A stretch of 64,000 nucleotides of DNA from Neobacillus cucumis (GTDB lineage Bacteria > Bacillota > Bacilli > Bacillales_B > DSM-18226): positions 1 through 64,000 of the forward strand of contig NZ_JAMBOH010000006.1 in the NCBI RefSeq assembly GCF_023715505.1, in the 5' to 3' direction. The notes beneath the pieces are model-generated. The model was not told the DNA's origin. It saw only the letters and a list, made by a program, of their open reading frames with translations, and did not search any database. A program made the translations under genes and the position numbers. This document shows, piece by piece, positions 48,227 to 56,959 of this stretch; position 1 is the stretch's first letter, and the number at the start of each line of letters is the position of its first letter.

Positions 48227-48736
48227 TCAATTCTCAAAATCAAACACTTCGGTAATTTTATCCGCTTTAATCCGGTTTTGACATAGTTTGAAAAGTTTTC
48301 TGAGGAAATCCTCCACCTCAGCTGGAGAGGATGGCAATTTTATATGAATAGTTGTAGACCCAAACATTTGCTTAAAATATGCCTTTCTTTGGCCGTTTTT
48401 TCCGTCTCGTTTAAAAGGTTTATAGGACCAAACCAGATGGGGCCCTTCCTCAAGTTCTTGTATTTGCCTTATTTCAGCACAGGTAGTGGATTTATCATGT
48501 GCATAAATAACTAAATAATAGTTGTCATTACGATGCCAATCTATAAATAAAAGATAATAGCCGCTGTCAGTTTCTGGCCGGATCACTTCATATGCGGCTA
48601 ATACTTGCTTGCCATTCGTCCATTGATGGAACTTTGGCAGCATCCCGGCTTCAGTTTCTAGCTTTTTAATCTCAAATCTTATGGGATTAGCTCGTTTAAT
48701 TTGTCCGATTAAAAAATCAGCTTGACCTTTTTCCAA
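48227..48736 (-). CDS. Hypothetical protein of unknown fold
   Basis: 169 residues, no signal peptide or membrane helix. It has mixed alpha-beta character with YYLLFIDWHRNDNYYLVIYA as core strands and a helical C-terminus (AEVEDFLRKLFKLCQNRIKA). No recognisable motif. The start at 48736 is taken from the open frame; a weak GGGGATA lies upstream. It precedes the zinc-ribbon gene in the same orientation. Confidence 0.6.
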   Translation of the reverse strand: MEKGQADFLIGQIKRANPIRFEIKKLETEAGMLPKFHQWTNGKQVLAAYEVIRPETDSGYYLLFIDWHRNDNYYLVIYAHDKSTTCAEIRQIQELEEGPHLVWSYKPFKRDGKNGQRKAYFKQMFGSTTIHIKLPSSPAEVEDFLRKLFKLCQNRIKADKITEVFDFEN

Positions 48737-48960
48737 ATAAATATCCCCTTTAAGTATTTGTTACCATTATACGTTGACAGTCGTAAAAAAAGGAAGCTAG
48801 TCTATTTCTATTTTTAACTAAAGAAAAAGGTGCTATACTTTGTTTATTGATAATTCTGAAAAAGTGAGTAAAACAGGATGAATTTTTCAAAGAGGCTATC
48901 AGTTCAATCCTTGTTTAAAGAAGATGAACGCTATACACGCCCGAAAAGCTAAAGAAAAAG

Positions 48961-49345
48961 GAGCAGAGGCAGTTATGAACACTTCATAACCCCGAAAGAT
49001 GTAAGCCAGAGGAGCTACGGCAGTTATGAACACTTCATAACCCCCGAAAGATGTAAGCCAGAGGAGCTACGGCAGTTATGAACACTTCATAACCCCCGAA
49101 AGATGTAAGCCAGAGGAGCTACGGCAGTTATGAACACTTCATAGCCCCCGAAAGATGTAAGCCAGAGGAGCTACGGCAGTTATGAATGCTTCATAAGCCC
49201 CGAACGATATAAGACAAATGAGCTACGGCAATTATGAATGTTTGATAGCCCCCGAACGATGAAAGACAAAGGAGTCACTGCGGTTATAAACACTTCATAA
49301 CCCTCAAAAGACACAAGTAGGCTGCCCCTCCGGCAGTTATGGAAG
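48961..49345. repeat. Tandem array of eight 52-bp units with GTTATGAA hairpins
   Basis: Units begin near 48971, 49022, 49074, 49126, 49178, 49230, 49282 and 49335, spacing 51-53 bp. Each holds the inverted repeat GTTATGAA-CAC-TTCATAAC, then CCCCGAAAGATGTAAGCC and AGAGGAGCTACGGCA. The first four units are almost identical; later ones decay progressively. There are no spacers, so it is not a CRISPR array, and no open frame persists. It occupies most of the 820-bp gap upstream of the dynamin-like gene. Confidence 0.9.
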
Positions 49346-49557
49346 AACTACGGGTTAGCAGAATGACAACAAATCCTCCGCTTACCCAAGCGTTTGTCTT
49401 CAAAATGAAATACAACTGACATCATTTTAAAAAATTCCTTTGTTAGAATCGATATAATTGGGACTTAAAATCCATACATACGTCGAATAGTATATGGAAT
49501 AAATATGACTCTTTTCCATATGAATGACATAGAGTGTTTGCAATTGGAGGGAAAGAA

Positions 49558-52311
49558 ATGACGTTAGAAGAGCAGCTAAAACAAAAGACGTATTATAAAA
49601 TGTTCATCAATGAGCATGAAGACATTCACCCGATCCGCGTTCTTGGCGAAGCGTTTCAGGAGGAGGCAACAAAGGATCTCCCAAACCTATCATCCATACG
49701 CTTTGCCCAAGGGGAAGTGTATTTTCACCATAAAGACTATGAAGCGGCTATATTCAAATGGGAAAACATTACCGAAGAACTTGAACCATGGGCAAAGAAA
49801 AATACAGCTGATGCCTATTATGAATTAGGTTTGCTGTCGACTGCAGAGGATATTTACACTACTATCTCATCAGATAATGCAACATTAAACACTGAAGTCG
49901 CATTACAGCTATTTTCTCTGTATATCGAACGCGGCAAGAACGACGCAGCGGTTGCAACAATTAAAAGGACAATTGCGTCTAATCCGGAGTACCCGAACGT
50001 TACCGAAATCGCCAGGGCATTTTTTGAAGGACAGCAGGACTGGAATAATGCGGTTGATTTGGCAGTATCCGAGGCCATGCGCTCTGAGGATTTAAATTGG
50101 ATTAACGTATTACTCACCTATGTCGACAAAGGTGTCACAAAGGGCCATGCGCCAAGCTATTTTACCCCTGCCTTAATTCGCTTGTTTCAACTTGATAAGA
50201 AAAAATTTGAACAACTCGTATCTTCACTATGGAAAAGCTACGAACACGAAGAATCTTATTTTACTTGGATGAGAGAAATCAACCAGTTATTATTACAACT
50301 TGACCTAGAAAGAGAAGATAATTGGCATGAGCTGTCAAGGCTTCATAAAAATTCTTATTTCAACTTGATTGAAGGCAGATATTTTATCAAAATGCTGCAA
50401 GAATTTATCCCAGACATGTTGACCAATTGGCTTCGCTTAGCGGATGAAAGAAATGTCGTGTTATCGTCTGCTGCTGTGCTTTCTTGGAACGAATTATTTC
50501 CTACTACTATCAGTTTATCCATTGTTTCCGAGGCGGAAAAGCTGATTAGTATAACTGAGACTGAAATGGATGAACTTGAGGAGAGCCTGTCATTATTTGA
50601 CGCTATTATTGATTGGGCAGCAGCACATGATATGGGTGAGAATAACCGGTTTAAATGGCTTGTCGATCAATTGGTGGATTTTGACAGACAGCACTTGCTT
50701 ATTACCGGGTTAACAGGAAGTGGTAAATCCACTTTTATTAATACTGTTCTTGGAGAAGACCTTCAGGACAGCCCAACTTCTTCTATCGTCATGTTTAAAG
50801 ACGGGGAAGAAGAGGAAATAACTGAAATAACGGATCGAGAGATTACTAGATTAGATGGCTTTGCGGAATTTCAGGAACGGATGGACCGCCGACGTAATGC
50901 CTTAGAATCGATTATTGAATTTACAAGTCCAAACAGATTTTTGCAGGAAAATAAGGTGGCTTTTATTGATACCCCAGGTTTAAGGGGAAACCACAATGAC
51001 CGCTATGAAGTATTGAAAAACCTGCAAGTCGCCGACGCTATCTTGTTTGTGCTCGATGGTAACGCTCCGTTTAGAGACAAAGAAAGAGGAATATTGGTAC
51101 AGATTCAGGAATTAGCACCTGATATTCCGGTTCATTTTCTGCTTAGCAAAATGGATACGATTGCGGGTGAGCAGGAAGCGGTTAGAATATATCAAGAAAC
51201 CGAGTCCTTGATTCATTCCATATTGCCGGATGCAAACGTCTTTGCCTTTTCATCGCAATATGAGAGAGTTCAGCAGTTAAAGGATATAAAAGAGTTTATT
51301 CAGTCGATAAAAAGTACTAGAAACCTAGAGGACAGGCGACTAGCTAAGCTGTTGTATTTTATCCGAACGATTATTGCAAACCTATTGCAAAAACGGATTG
51401 ATGTGGAAGATCAACTGGTAGAATCAATCCGCTGGAATGAAGAAATGTACACCAAGTTAAATGGGGCCGTAAATCAGCTAAAGGATACAGAAGTACAAAA
51501 AACAAGAGCGATTACGAAATCCTACCGGACCATCAGGGAATCGATTCAAAAGGATATCGCCAAGACAGTTCCCTCTATGTTAAGAGAATGCTCTGCACTT
51601 ATTAAAGAGGACAGCAACTTTAGTAATATTCATCTGGAATTGAATGAGGAAATGAATCGCAGATTACAAGAATACTTGGAACAAACGGTCATGCCTAAAT
51701 TCTATTCTTCCTTACAGGATTGGATTGCCTATAGCAAAGAGGAGTTTGACCAGGCACAGGAATTTTTAAATGAGATGGGGGACGGCTTTAACCAAATGTA
51801 TGGGGAGGAGCACCTCGCACTTGTTTGTGATTTCAAGGTGCTAGATGATTGGCTCCGCGATATAGATCGTATGACAAGCCGGTTCCAGCTTGAAAACGTG
51901 AATATCCTCCTCCGCCGGACGCCATCACAATTTTTACTGAAGAGTGCCGGAAAATTATTTGGGGCGATTTCGCAAAACAAAGCAATGCTTTATAATAAAT
52001 ACAAAGCATTCGTGGAAAATGAGGACTACGCTGAAACAATTGACGAAGTTAGTAAGCAATTTTTCCAGCCGTTTGAGCTGTTCGAAAAATCAATAGAGCG
52101 GGATGTAACTTTATTTATCAAAAGTCCGTTAAGGAATTTAACAGCTGCCGTAGAAGAAGCTAAGTTAGGAATTGAGTCAAACCAGGACCTGCTTAACAAA
52201 ATGAATACCAATCCGGAAATGTTCCGTGATCCGTTGACACTTTTCGGGGTAAGACTCCGACAATTTGAATGGATGACTGTGGCTGGAAAAGGAATACAAA
52301 CTGTATATTAA
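49558..52311 (+). CDS. TPR-containing dynamin-family GTPase
   Basis: 917 residues. The N-terminal third is helical with TPR-like repeats (IRFAQGEVYFHHKDYEAAIF; ADAYYELGLLSTAEDIYTTI). The GTPase domain spans about 370-580: G1 GLTGSGKSTFINTVLG (near 383), G3 FIDTPGLRGNHND (near 470) and G4 LLSKMDTIAGEQ (near 528). A long helical stalk region follows (EDQLVESIRWNEEMYTKLNG onward). This is the bacterial dynamin-like architecture for membrane remodelling, though no hydrophobic paddle is obvious. GGAGGG before ATG 49558 fixes the start. It is single, unlike tandem DynA of B. subtilis, and monocistronic. Confidence 0.82.
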   Translation: MTLEEQLKQKTYYKMFINEHEDIHPIRVLGEAFQEEATKDLPNLSSIRFAQGEVYFHHKDYEAAIFKWENITEELEPWAKKNTADAYYELGLLSTAEDIYTTISSDNATLNTEVALQLFSLYIERGKNDAAVATIKRTIASNPEYPNVTEIARAFFEGQQDWNNAVDLAVSEAMRSEDLNWINVLLTYVDKGVTKGHAPSYFTPALIRLFQLDKKKFEQLVSSLWKSYEHEESYFTWMREINQLLLQLDLEREDNWHELSRLHKNSYFNLIEGRYFIKMLQEFIPDMLTNWLRLADERNVVLSSAAVLSWNELFPTTISLSIVSEAEKLISITETEMDELEESLSLFDAIIDWAAAHDMGENNRFKWLVDQLVDFDRQHLLITGLTGSGKSTFINTVLGEDLQDSPTSSIVMFKDGEEEEITEITDREITRLDGFAEFQERMDRRRNALESIIEFTSPNRFLQENKVAFIDTPGLRGNHNDRYEVLKNLQVADAILFVLDGNAPFRDKERGILVQIQELAPDIPVHFLLSKMDTIAGEQEAVRIYQETESLIHSILPDANVFAFSSQYERVQQLKDIKEFIQSIKSTRNLEDRRLAKLLYFIRTIIANLLQKRIDVEDQLVESIRWNEEMYTKLNGAVNQLKDTEVQKTRAITKSYRTIRESIQKDIAKTVPSMLRECSALIKEDSNFSNIHLELNEEMNRRLQEYLEQTVMPKFYSSLQDWIAYSKEEFDQAQEFLNEMGDGFNQMYGEEHLALVCDFKVLDDWLRDIDRMTSRFQLENVNILLRRTPSQFLLKSAGKLFGAISQNKAMLYNKYKAFVENEDYAETIDEVSKQFFQPFELFEKSIERDVTLFIKSPLRNLTAAVEEAKLGIESNQDLLNKMNTNPEMFRDPLTLFGVRLRQFEWMTVAGKGIQTVY

Positions 52312-52314
52312 TAA

Positions 52315-52344
52315 AAGAGTACCTAAGTGGTACTCCTTTTTTTT
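52315..52344 (+). terminator. Terminator of the dynamin-like gene
   Basis: GAGTACC and GGTACTC arms followed by a run of eight T. Confidence 0.85.
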
Positions 52345-52439
52345 GGTGTTGGTAATTGAACTCTTTTTTTCTTCCAATTAAGGTTTTCCTAGAATAATAT
52401 GGAACATAAGATATAGGAGAATTGAGTGGAGGAGAACAT

Positions 52440-52471
52440 GAAAAAACATTCCGGTCGTCCTGTGCCGGAAT
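52440..52471 (-). terminator. Terminator of the D-2-hydroxyacid dehydrogenase gene
   Basis: ATTCCGG and CCGGAAT arms with TTTTTT on the minus strand. Confidence 0.8.
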
Positions 52472-52490
52472 ACTTATTCATAATTTCTCT

Positions 52491-53453
52491 CTAATAACCT
52501 TTTACAAAATTAACTAGATTAATGTCTGGTACCTGTCCATTTAGATAGGTCTTTAAATTTGGAATAAGAATGTTTTCAACGACCCGTTTATTATAGTGCT
52601 CGGTTGCCCCAGAGGTGTGCGGGGTAATAATGACGTTGTCCATTTCCCATAGTGGACTTTCTGTACTTAGCGGTTCTGTTTCAAACACATCCAGACCGGC
52701 ACCTGCAATCTTGCCTTCCTGTAAAGCAGAAATCAATTCCTCTTCAACCACGAGTTCACCACGGCCAATATTAATGAAAAAGGCAGACGGTTTCATTTGA
52801 TTAAATTGCTGTACTCCAAATAAGTGATGGGTTTCTGGTGTATGCGGTAGGGTGACCACCACATAATCACATTTTGGCAGCACCTGGTCTAACTGTTCGG
52901 GTGTATACATTTCGTCGACATAGTCAGATGGTTTCCCTGAGTGCCTGACACCAAGTACCGTCATTCCAAATGCTTTAGCAATTTTAGCTGTTTCTTTCCC
53001 AATTTCACCAACGCCAATTACTCCGATCGTTTTTTCATGGATTTCGAGACTTAAGTGAGCATGGTCCCATGTTTTCGTTTGTTGATTTTTTACATAGGTA
53101 TGAATTTTTCTTGTTAATCCAAGCATTAAGGCAAAAATAGTTTCAGAAATCGGATAAGCATGTACACCATTGGCGCTTGTTACGTTAATATTTTTTGATT
53201 GCAATCTCTCAAGGGGCAAAGAATCGACGCCGGCACTCCAGGTTTGCAGCCACTTCAGGTTTGACCCAGGGGTAAGGCAATAATCTGTTAATTCTTTTCG
53301 CCAGCCGGCAATGATTTCTGCATCCTGCGCATGTTCCTTCCAAACGGCTGGGTCTTTGTTGACGATTACATCCCATTCAGGGACGATGTCTTTAATTTTC
53401 CCTATGTATTCCTGTTTTAAGTTTTGTGTAATGACTATTTTCCGGTTGCCCAT
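52491..53453 (-). CDS. D-2-hydroxyacid dehydrogenase family oxidoreductase
   Basis: 320 residues. The NAD-binding motif is TIGVIGVGEIGKETAKIAKA near 145; the catalytic triad regions are FINIGRGELVVEEELISALQ (Arg), GAGLDVFETEPLSTESPLWE (Glu) and NVIITPHTSGATEHYNKRVV (His). Related enzymes reduce glyoxylate, hydroxypyruvate or other 2-oxoacids; specificity unknown. GGTGGGAG precedes ATG 53453. Confidence 0.88.
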   Translation of the reverse strand: MGNRKIVITQNLKQEYIGKIKDIVPEWDVIVNKDPAVWKEHAQDAEIIAGWRKELTDYCLTPGSNLKWLQTWSAGVDSLPLERLQSKNINVTSANGVHAYPISETIFALMLGLTRKIHTYVKNQQTKTWDHAHLSLEIHEKTIGVIGVGEIGKETAKIAKAFGMTVLGVRHSGKPSDYVDEMYTPEQLDQVLPKCDYVVVTLPHTPETHHLFGVQQFNQMKPSAFFINIGRGELVVEEELISALQEGKIAGAGLDVFETEPLSTESPLWEMDNVIITPHTSGATEHYNKRVVENILIPNLKTYLNGQVPDINLVNFVKGY

Positions 53454-53903
53454 TTAACTCCCACCTTTTAGTTGATATAGACTAATCATATCGTATATAT
53501 AATAAAATATTAATAGATTCTTTTTATTGGGGGTGTACAAATCAAATTTAGGCACTTTTGTTTGGCGCTGTCCAAAAGGTTACGGTGTAGTTTTTGTTTA
53601 GGAGGACAAGAATAGCTTGTATCAACAGGTTTATGTCCGCATGAAAGCGCCATGAGGACAGGAATAGCGGGTTGCCAACAGTCTTTTGTCCGCATGAAGG
53701 CTCCATGAGGACAAGAATAGCCTCTGGTAACAGCTTTTTGTCCACATGAAAGCTCGATGGGGACGGAATAGCTTGCGGTTACAGCTTTTTGTCTGCAAGA
53801 ACAATCCAAAAAAAAGTGTACCGTATCGCGCTCTCATGCAGCCGCACAAAAACCTCATCTAGCATAAAACTTGTAATACGATGAATATGAGGGGGATGAA
53901 TAT
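53454..53903. other. Divergent gap, mostly a repeat array
   Basis: Apart from the array at 53603-53805 there are only promoter-like AT-rich ends. Overlapping minus-strand frames here (53510-53858) arise because a repeat unit not divisible by three is read in all frames; they are not genes. Confidence 0.5.
53603..53805. repeat. Tandem array of four 52-bp units (GGACAAGAATAGC family)
   Basis: Units start at 53603, 53655, 53708 and 53760 (spacing 52, 53, 52). Each reads GGACARGAATAGC, a variable centre with AACAG, then TTTTGTCC and GCATGAAAGC. GGACAA...TTTGTCC are inverted arms about 35 bp apart. The sequence is unrelated to the GTTATGAA arrays although the unit length is the same. Confidence 0.85.
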
Positions 53904-54671
53904 ATGCAAATAAAATCATGCAGGGCCATTGTAACAGGGGGCGCCTCGGGTCTTGGAGAGGCAACTGTTCGCCATATCATTAGAATGGGTGGAAAAGCCG
54001 TAATTCTCGACCAATCAGAGGATAATGGTGTGCGTCTACAGAATGAATTAGGAGAAGCTGCTTTATTTTTAAAAGCAGATGTGACCAAAGAAGTGGATAT
54101 CCAAGAGACTGTTAATAAAGCTGCCGATTTTTTAGGTGAAATCAACACGGTAATAAACTGTGCAGGGATTGGGAGTGCTAATAAAGTACTAGGCAAGAAG
54201 GGAGTACATAATCTTGGGCTCTTTTCTAAGGTCATCCAAGTCAATTTAATAGGAACCTTTAATGTAATCCGTTTGGCAGCTGAGAAAATGGCAGGAAATA
54301 ATGCGAATGAACAAAACGAGCGCGGCGTTATTATCAACACGGCTTCTGTGGCGGCCTTTGATGGACAAATCGGGCAGGCCGCCTATAGTGCCTCTAAAGG
54401 AGGGATTGTCGGCATGACCTTGCCGATTGCCAGAGAGTTAGCCCGTTACGGAATTCGTGTAATGACCATTGCACCGGGATTGTTCCACACACCGATGTTT
54501 GATACTCTCCCGGAAGATGCAAGGATTTCATTAGGGAAAATGGTGCCGTTTCCTCCACGACTAGGTTATCCGAGCGAATACGCACAGCTCGTTCAAAGCA
54601 TTATCGAAAACCCTATGCTAAATGGTGAAACCATCAGGCTCGATGGAGCAATCAGGATGCAGCCTAATTAA
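53904..54671 (+). CDS. Short-chain dehydrogenase (3-hydroxyacyl-CoA dehydrogenase type 2-like)
   Basis: 255 residues. The glycine-rich NAD site is [21 protein letters not shown] in [10 protein letters not shown] binds adenine; NCAGIG follows, and the catalytic Ser-Tyr-Lys set is in [24 protein letters not shown]. The insert after NCAG ([20 protein letters not shown]) resembles HSD17B10-type 3-hydroxyacyl-CoA dehydrogenases. GAGGGGG precedes ATG 53904. It lies upstream of acyl-CoA degradation genes on the same strand, which supports a beta-oxidation role. Confidence 0.82.
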   Translation: MQIKSCRAIVTGGASGLGEATVRHIIRMGGKAVILDQSEDNGVRLQNELGEAALFLKADVTKEVDIQETVNKAADFLGEINTVINCAGIGSANKVLGKKGVHNLGLFSKVIQVNLIGTFNVIRLAAEKMAGNNANEQNERGVIINTASVAAFDGQIGQAAYSASKGGIVGMTLPIARELARYGIRVMTIAPGLFHTPMFDTLPEDARISLGKMVPFPPRLGYPSEYAQLVQSIIENPMLNGETIRLDGAIRMQPN

Positions 54672-54776
54672 TATGATGGAAGGGACGACGAACAGCGATC
54701 CTTTTTTAGCGTTATGAATCCATTTCATTCGTGTCATAATGGAGGTAAATCGTTTGCAAGAATAGGAGAGGAACTA

Positions 54777-55190
54777 ATGATAAAACAGTTTTGGATTAAC
54801 CTGCCGGTAAAGAACATAAATCAATCAAAGGAATTTTATAGTAAACTTGGATTTTCAGTACACACTCGCGCTGACCAAACCGACCAAGCGCAACTAGTGA
54901 TTGGAAATACGGATACATCGATTATGCTTTTTCCGGAATCAACTTTCAAACATTTTACCAGGCATGAAATTGCTGATACAAAGCAGGCTTCTGAAGTATT
55001 GCTTTCGTTTGATGCCGAGAGTCGGGAAGAAGTAGATAAAATAGCCGAATTAGCGGTAAATGCGGGAGGTACGTTATATGGCAAGCCTTCTGAGATTCAG
55101 GGCTGGATGTATGGATGCGGCTTTACTGATCTCGACGGTCATAGGTGGAATGTTCTATATATGGATATGGAAAGGATGCCGAAAAATTAG
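54777..55190 (+). CDS. VOC (glyoxalase/bleomycin resistance-like) family protein
   Basis: 137 residues. FWINLPVKNINQSKEFYSKL GFSVH opens the first beta-alpha-beta-beta-beta module, and GKPSEIQGWMYGCGFTDLDG HRWNVLYMD closes the second. This is the YaeR/YyaH type of uncharacterised VOC protein, possibly a metal-dependent lyase or dioxygenase-like enzyme. GAGAGGAAC before ATG 54777 fixes the start. A hairpin (GGATTC...GAATCC, 55205-55230) follows as a probable terminator. Confidence 0.82.
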   Translation: MIKQFWINLPVKNINQSKEFYSKLGFSVHTRADQTDQAQLVIGNTDTSIMLFPESTFKHFTRHEIADTKQASEVLLSFDAESREEVDKIAELAVNAGGTLYGKPSEIQGWMYGCGFTDLDGHRWNVLYMDMERMPKN

Positions 55191-55240
55191 GCTTATAAAA
55201 TTGGAGGGATTCCCCTTTAGGAGAATCCCTTACTAAAAAA

Positions 55241-55447
55241 TCATCCTCCAAAGAACAAATCCAGTATATTCGAAGCGTTCGATGTTTTTTTATTATAAAA
55301 CTCTGAATATCCGCAGTTCTTACAAAAAACAACTGTGAAAGTGTTGTGCTGAAGGTCAAACATTTTGGATAGTCCTGTTCCTGTCATTGCTACATCTTTC
55401 GTGCCAGTATCCCTGCTTCCGCATTTAATACATCCTTTTTCACTCAT
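55241..55447 (-). CDS. Zinc-ribbon small protein
   Basis: 68 residues. CIKCGSRDTGTKDVAMTGTG LSKMFDLQ... VVFCKNCGYSEFYNKK has two C-x2-C knuckles typical of nucleic-acid-type zinc ribbons found across Bacillus. GGAG precedes ATG 55447 (five codons inside the open frame). Function unknown. Confidence 0.78.
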   Translation of the reverse strand: MSEKGCIKCGSRDTGTKDVAMTGTGLSKMFDLQHNTFTVVFCKNCGYSEFYNKKTSNASNILDLFFGG

Positions 55448-55621
55448 CGCAATCAACTCCAAATTAGATATCTCAAAATATTTACGATTGAAGTAAGAAA
55501 AAGTTGCTAACTAAATGTAAAAATATTCTAAATTGTCATGCTTTTTTGGTACAATAGAGATATGTGAGTGAAGCAATGATCCAAATATAATGATTGGTTT
55601 GGGAGTTTTTTACCAAAAAAT

Positions 55622-55712
55622 GTAGAATTGTTCTTTGTTTTTGTTGAATTCCTGTTTTTATCGTAGAATTCCCCTTTATTTTTGTAGTAAAAAGCTTAGA
55701 TTTGTAGAATAA
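55622..55712. repeat. Tandem array of about 20.5-bp units (GTAGAA family)
   Basis: GTAGAA or variants (GTTGAA, GTAGTA) occur at 55622, 55643, 55663, 55684 and 55704, spacing 21, 20, 21, 20. GTAGAA is the reverse complement of the TTCTAC core of the array at 14769-14899, so the same family is present in opposite orientation. Confidence 0.7.
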
Positions 55713-55762
55713 CCGTAGGAGAATACATTCAAAATCCTCTTAATCTAAAAACCACATCAGAA

Positions 55763-55778
55763 GAGTAAGCGCTTACAA
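55763..55778. promoter_or_regulatory. cre-like CcpA site upstream of the acyl-CoA genes
   Basis: GAGTAAGCGCTTACAA matches the cre consensus WTGNAANCGNWWWCAW at 14 of 16 positions and contains the perfect palindrome GTAAGCGCTTAC. It lies about 25 bp before the start codon, where bound CcpA would block transcription. Glucose repression of fatty-acid catabolism is known in B. subtilis. Confidence 0.6.
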
Positions 55779-55801
55779 TACTTGAAAGTGAGGTTATTAG
55801 A

Positions 55802-56947
55802 ATGAAACATCCATACTTAAACGAAGATCACGAAATTTTTCGTCAGTCATTTAGAAAGTTTTTAGAAAAAGAAGCATATCCCTTCTATGAACAGTGGGAA
55901 GAAAATCGTATGATTCCTCGGTCATTCTGGAAAAAGATGGGAAATCAAGGCTTTCTGTGTCCGGATATTGACGGGAAGTATGGCGGCAGCGAAGTCGACT
56001 GGGGATTTGCCGTAGTCATCAATGAGGAGCTTGAACGAGTAGGATCAGGTTTAGTAGGCATCGGGCTCCATAATGATATTGTCATTCCGTATATAACCTC
56101 TTACGGAACGGATGAACAAAAGCAGCGCTGGCTGCCGAGGTGTGTAACAGGCGATATTATTACAGCAATCGCTATGACCGAACCCGGAACTGGCTCAGAT
56201 TTAGCCAACATAAAAACTACAGCCAATCTGGACGGTGACTATTATATCGTCAATGGTCAAAAGACCTTTATCACAAACGGAATCCAATCTGATTTAATTG
56301 TTGTTGCAGTCAAAACAGACACTCAAGCAGTTCCCAAACATAAAGGCGTAAGTCTCCTCGTGATTGAGCGGGATACACCGGGGTTTTCTCGAGGGAGAAA
56401 ACTGAACAAAGTCGGTCTGCATTCACAGGATACAGCTGAATTAATTTTTGAAGAATGCCGTGTCCCAAAAAATAACCTGCTGGGAGAGGAGGGAAAAGGC
56501 TTTCTCTATTTGATGGAAAAACTCCAACAGGAACGCCTTCTGGTCGCGATTGGGGCGCAAACGGCCTCAGAAGTGATGCTCAAGAAGACTATGGATTATG
56601 TAAAAAGCAGGGAGGCCTTTGGAAAACCAGTTAGCCGGTTTCAAAACACTCAGTTTAAGATTGTCGAACTGGCAACAGAAATTGAAATGGGCAGAGCCTT
56701 TTTAGATCAGTTAATCGCAGAACACATTGAAGGGAAGAATGTGGTAACGAAGGTGTCGATGGCCAAATGGAAACTGACGGAAATAGCTAAACGGGTCGCT
56801 TCCGAATGCATGCAGCTCCACGGAGGTTATGGCTATATGGAAGAATACGAGATTGCCAGGCGATTCCGCGACATCCAAGTTTCAAGCATTTACGCCGGAA
56901 CAAACGAAATCATGAAAACGATTATTGCAAAAAATCTAGGATTATAG
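55802..56947 (+). CDS. Acyl-CoA dehydrogenase
   Basis: 381 residues, full-length ACAD. AIAMTEPGTGSDLANIKTTA (FAD/substrate), TFITNGIQSDLIVVAVKTD, CMQLHGGYGYMEEYEIARRF RD and IYAGTNEIMKTIIAKNLGL are the family signatures. The glycine before IMK with preceding glutamate in TNEIMK is where the catalytic base sits in short/medium-chain enzymes. It introduces the alpha-beta double bond in acyl-CoA. AAAGTGAGG precedes ATG 55802. First gene of a four-gene cluster, 13 bp from the thiolase gene. Confidence 0.92.
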   Translation: MKHPYLNEDHEIFRQSFRKFLEKEAYPFYEQWEENRMIPRSFWKKMGNQGFLCPDIDGKYGGSEVDWGFAVVINEELERVGSGLVGIGLHNDIVIPYITSYGTDEQKQRWLPRCVTGDIITAIAMTEPGTGSDLANIKTTANLDGDYYIVNGQKTFITNGIQSDLIVVAVKTDTQAVPKHKGVSLLVIERDTPGFSRGRKLNKVGLHSQDTAELIFEECRVPKNNLLGEEGKGFLYLMEKLQQERLLVAIGAQTASEVMLKKTMDYVKSREAFGKPVSRFQNTQFKIVELATEIEMGRAFLDQLIAEHIEGKNVVTKVSMAKWKLTEIAKRVASECMQLHGGYGYMEEYEIARRFRDIQVSSIYAGTNEIMKTIIAKNLGL

Positions 56948-56959
56948 GGGGAAATAATC

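Larger units (their letters stand above)
55448..55801. other. Divergent gap upstream of the acyl-CoA dehydrogenase
   Basis: A 354-bp gap holding the 20.5-bp array (55622-55712) and a cre-like site (55763-55778). A possible promoter (TTGGTA near 55545, then ACAATAGAGATAT) points to the plus strand. Confidence 0.4.

Noticed and set aside
48961..49345. CRISPR array
   Set aside because: Units are contiguous 52-bp copies with no unique spacers, repeats are longer than usual and no cas genes are present in the window.
53510..53858. Overlapping minus-strand reading frames as secreted Cys-rich proteins
   Set aside because: They are the same 52-bp repeat read in successive frames; no ribosome binding sites, and composition follows the repeat.
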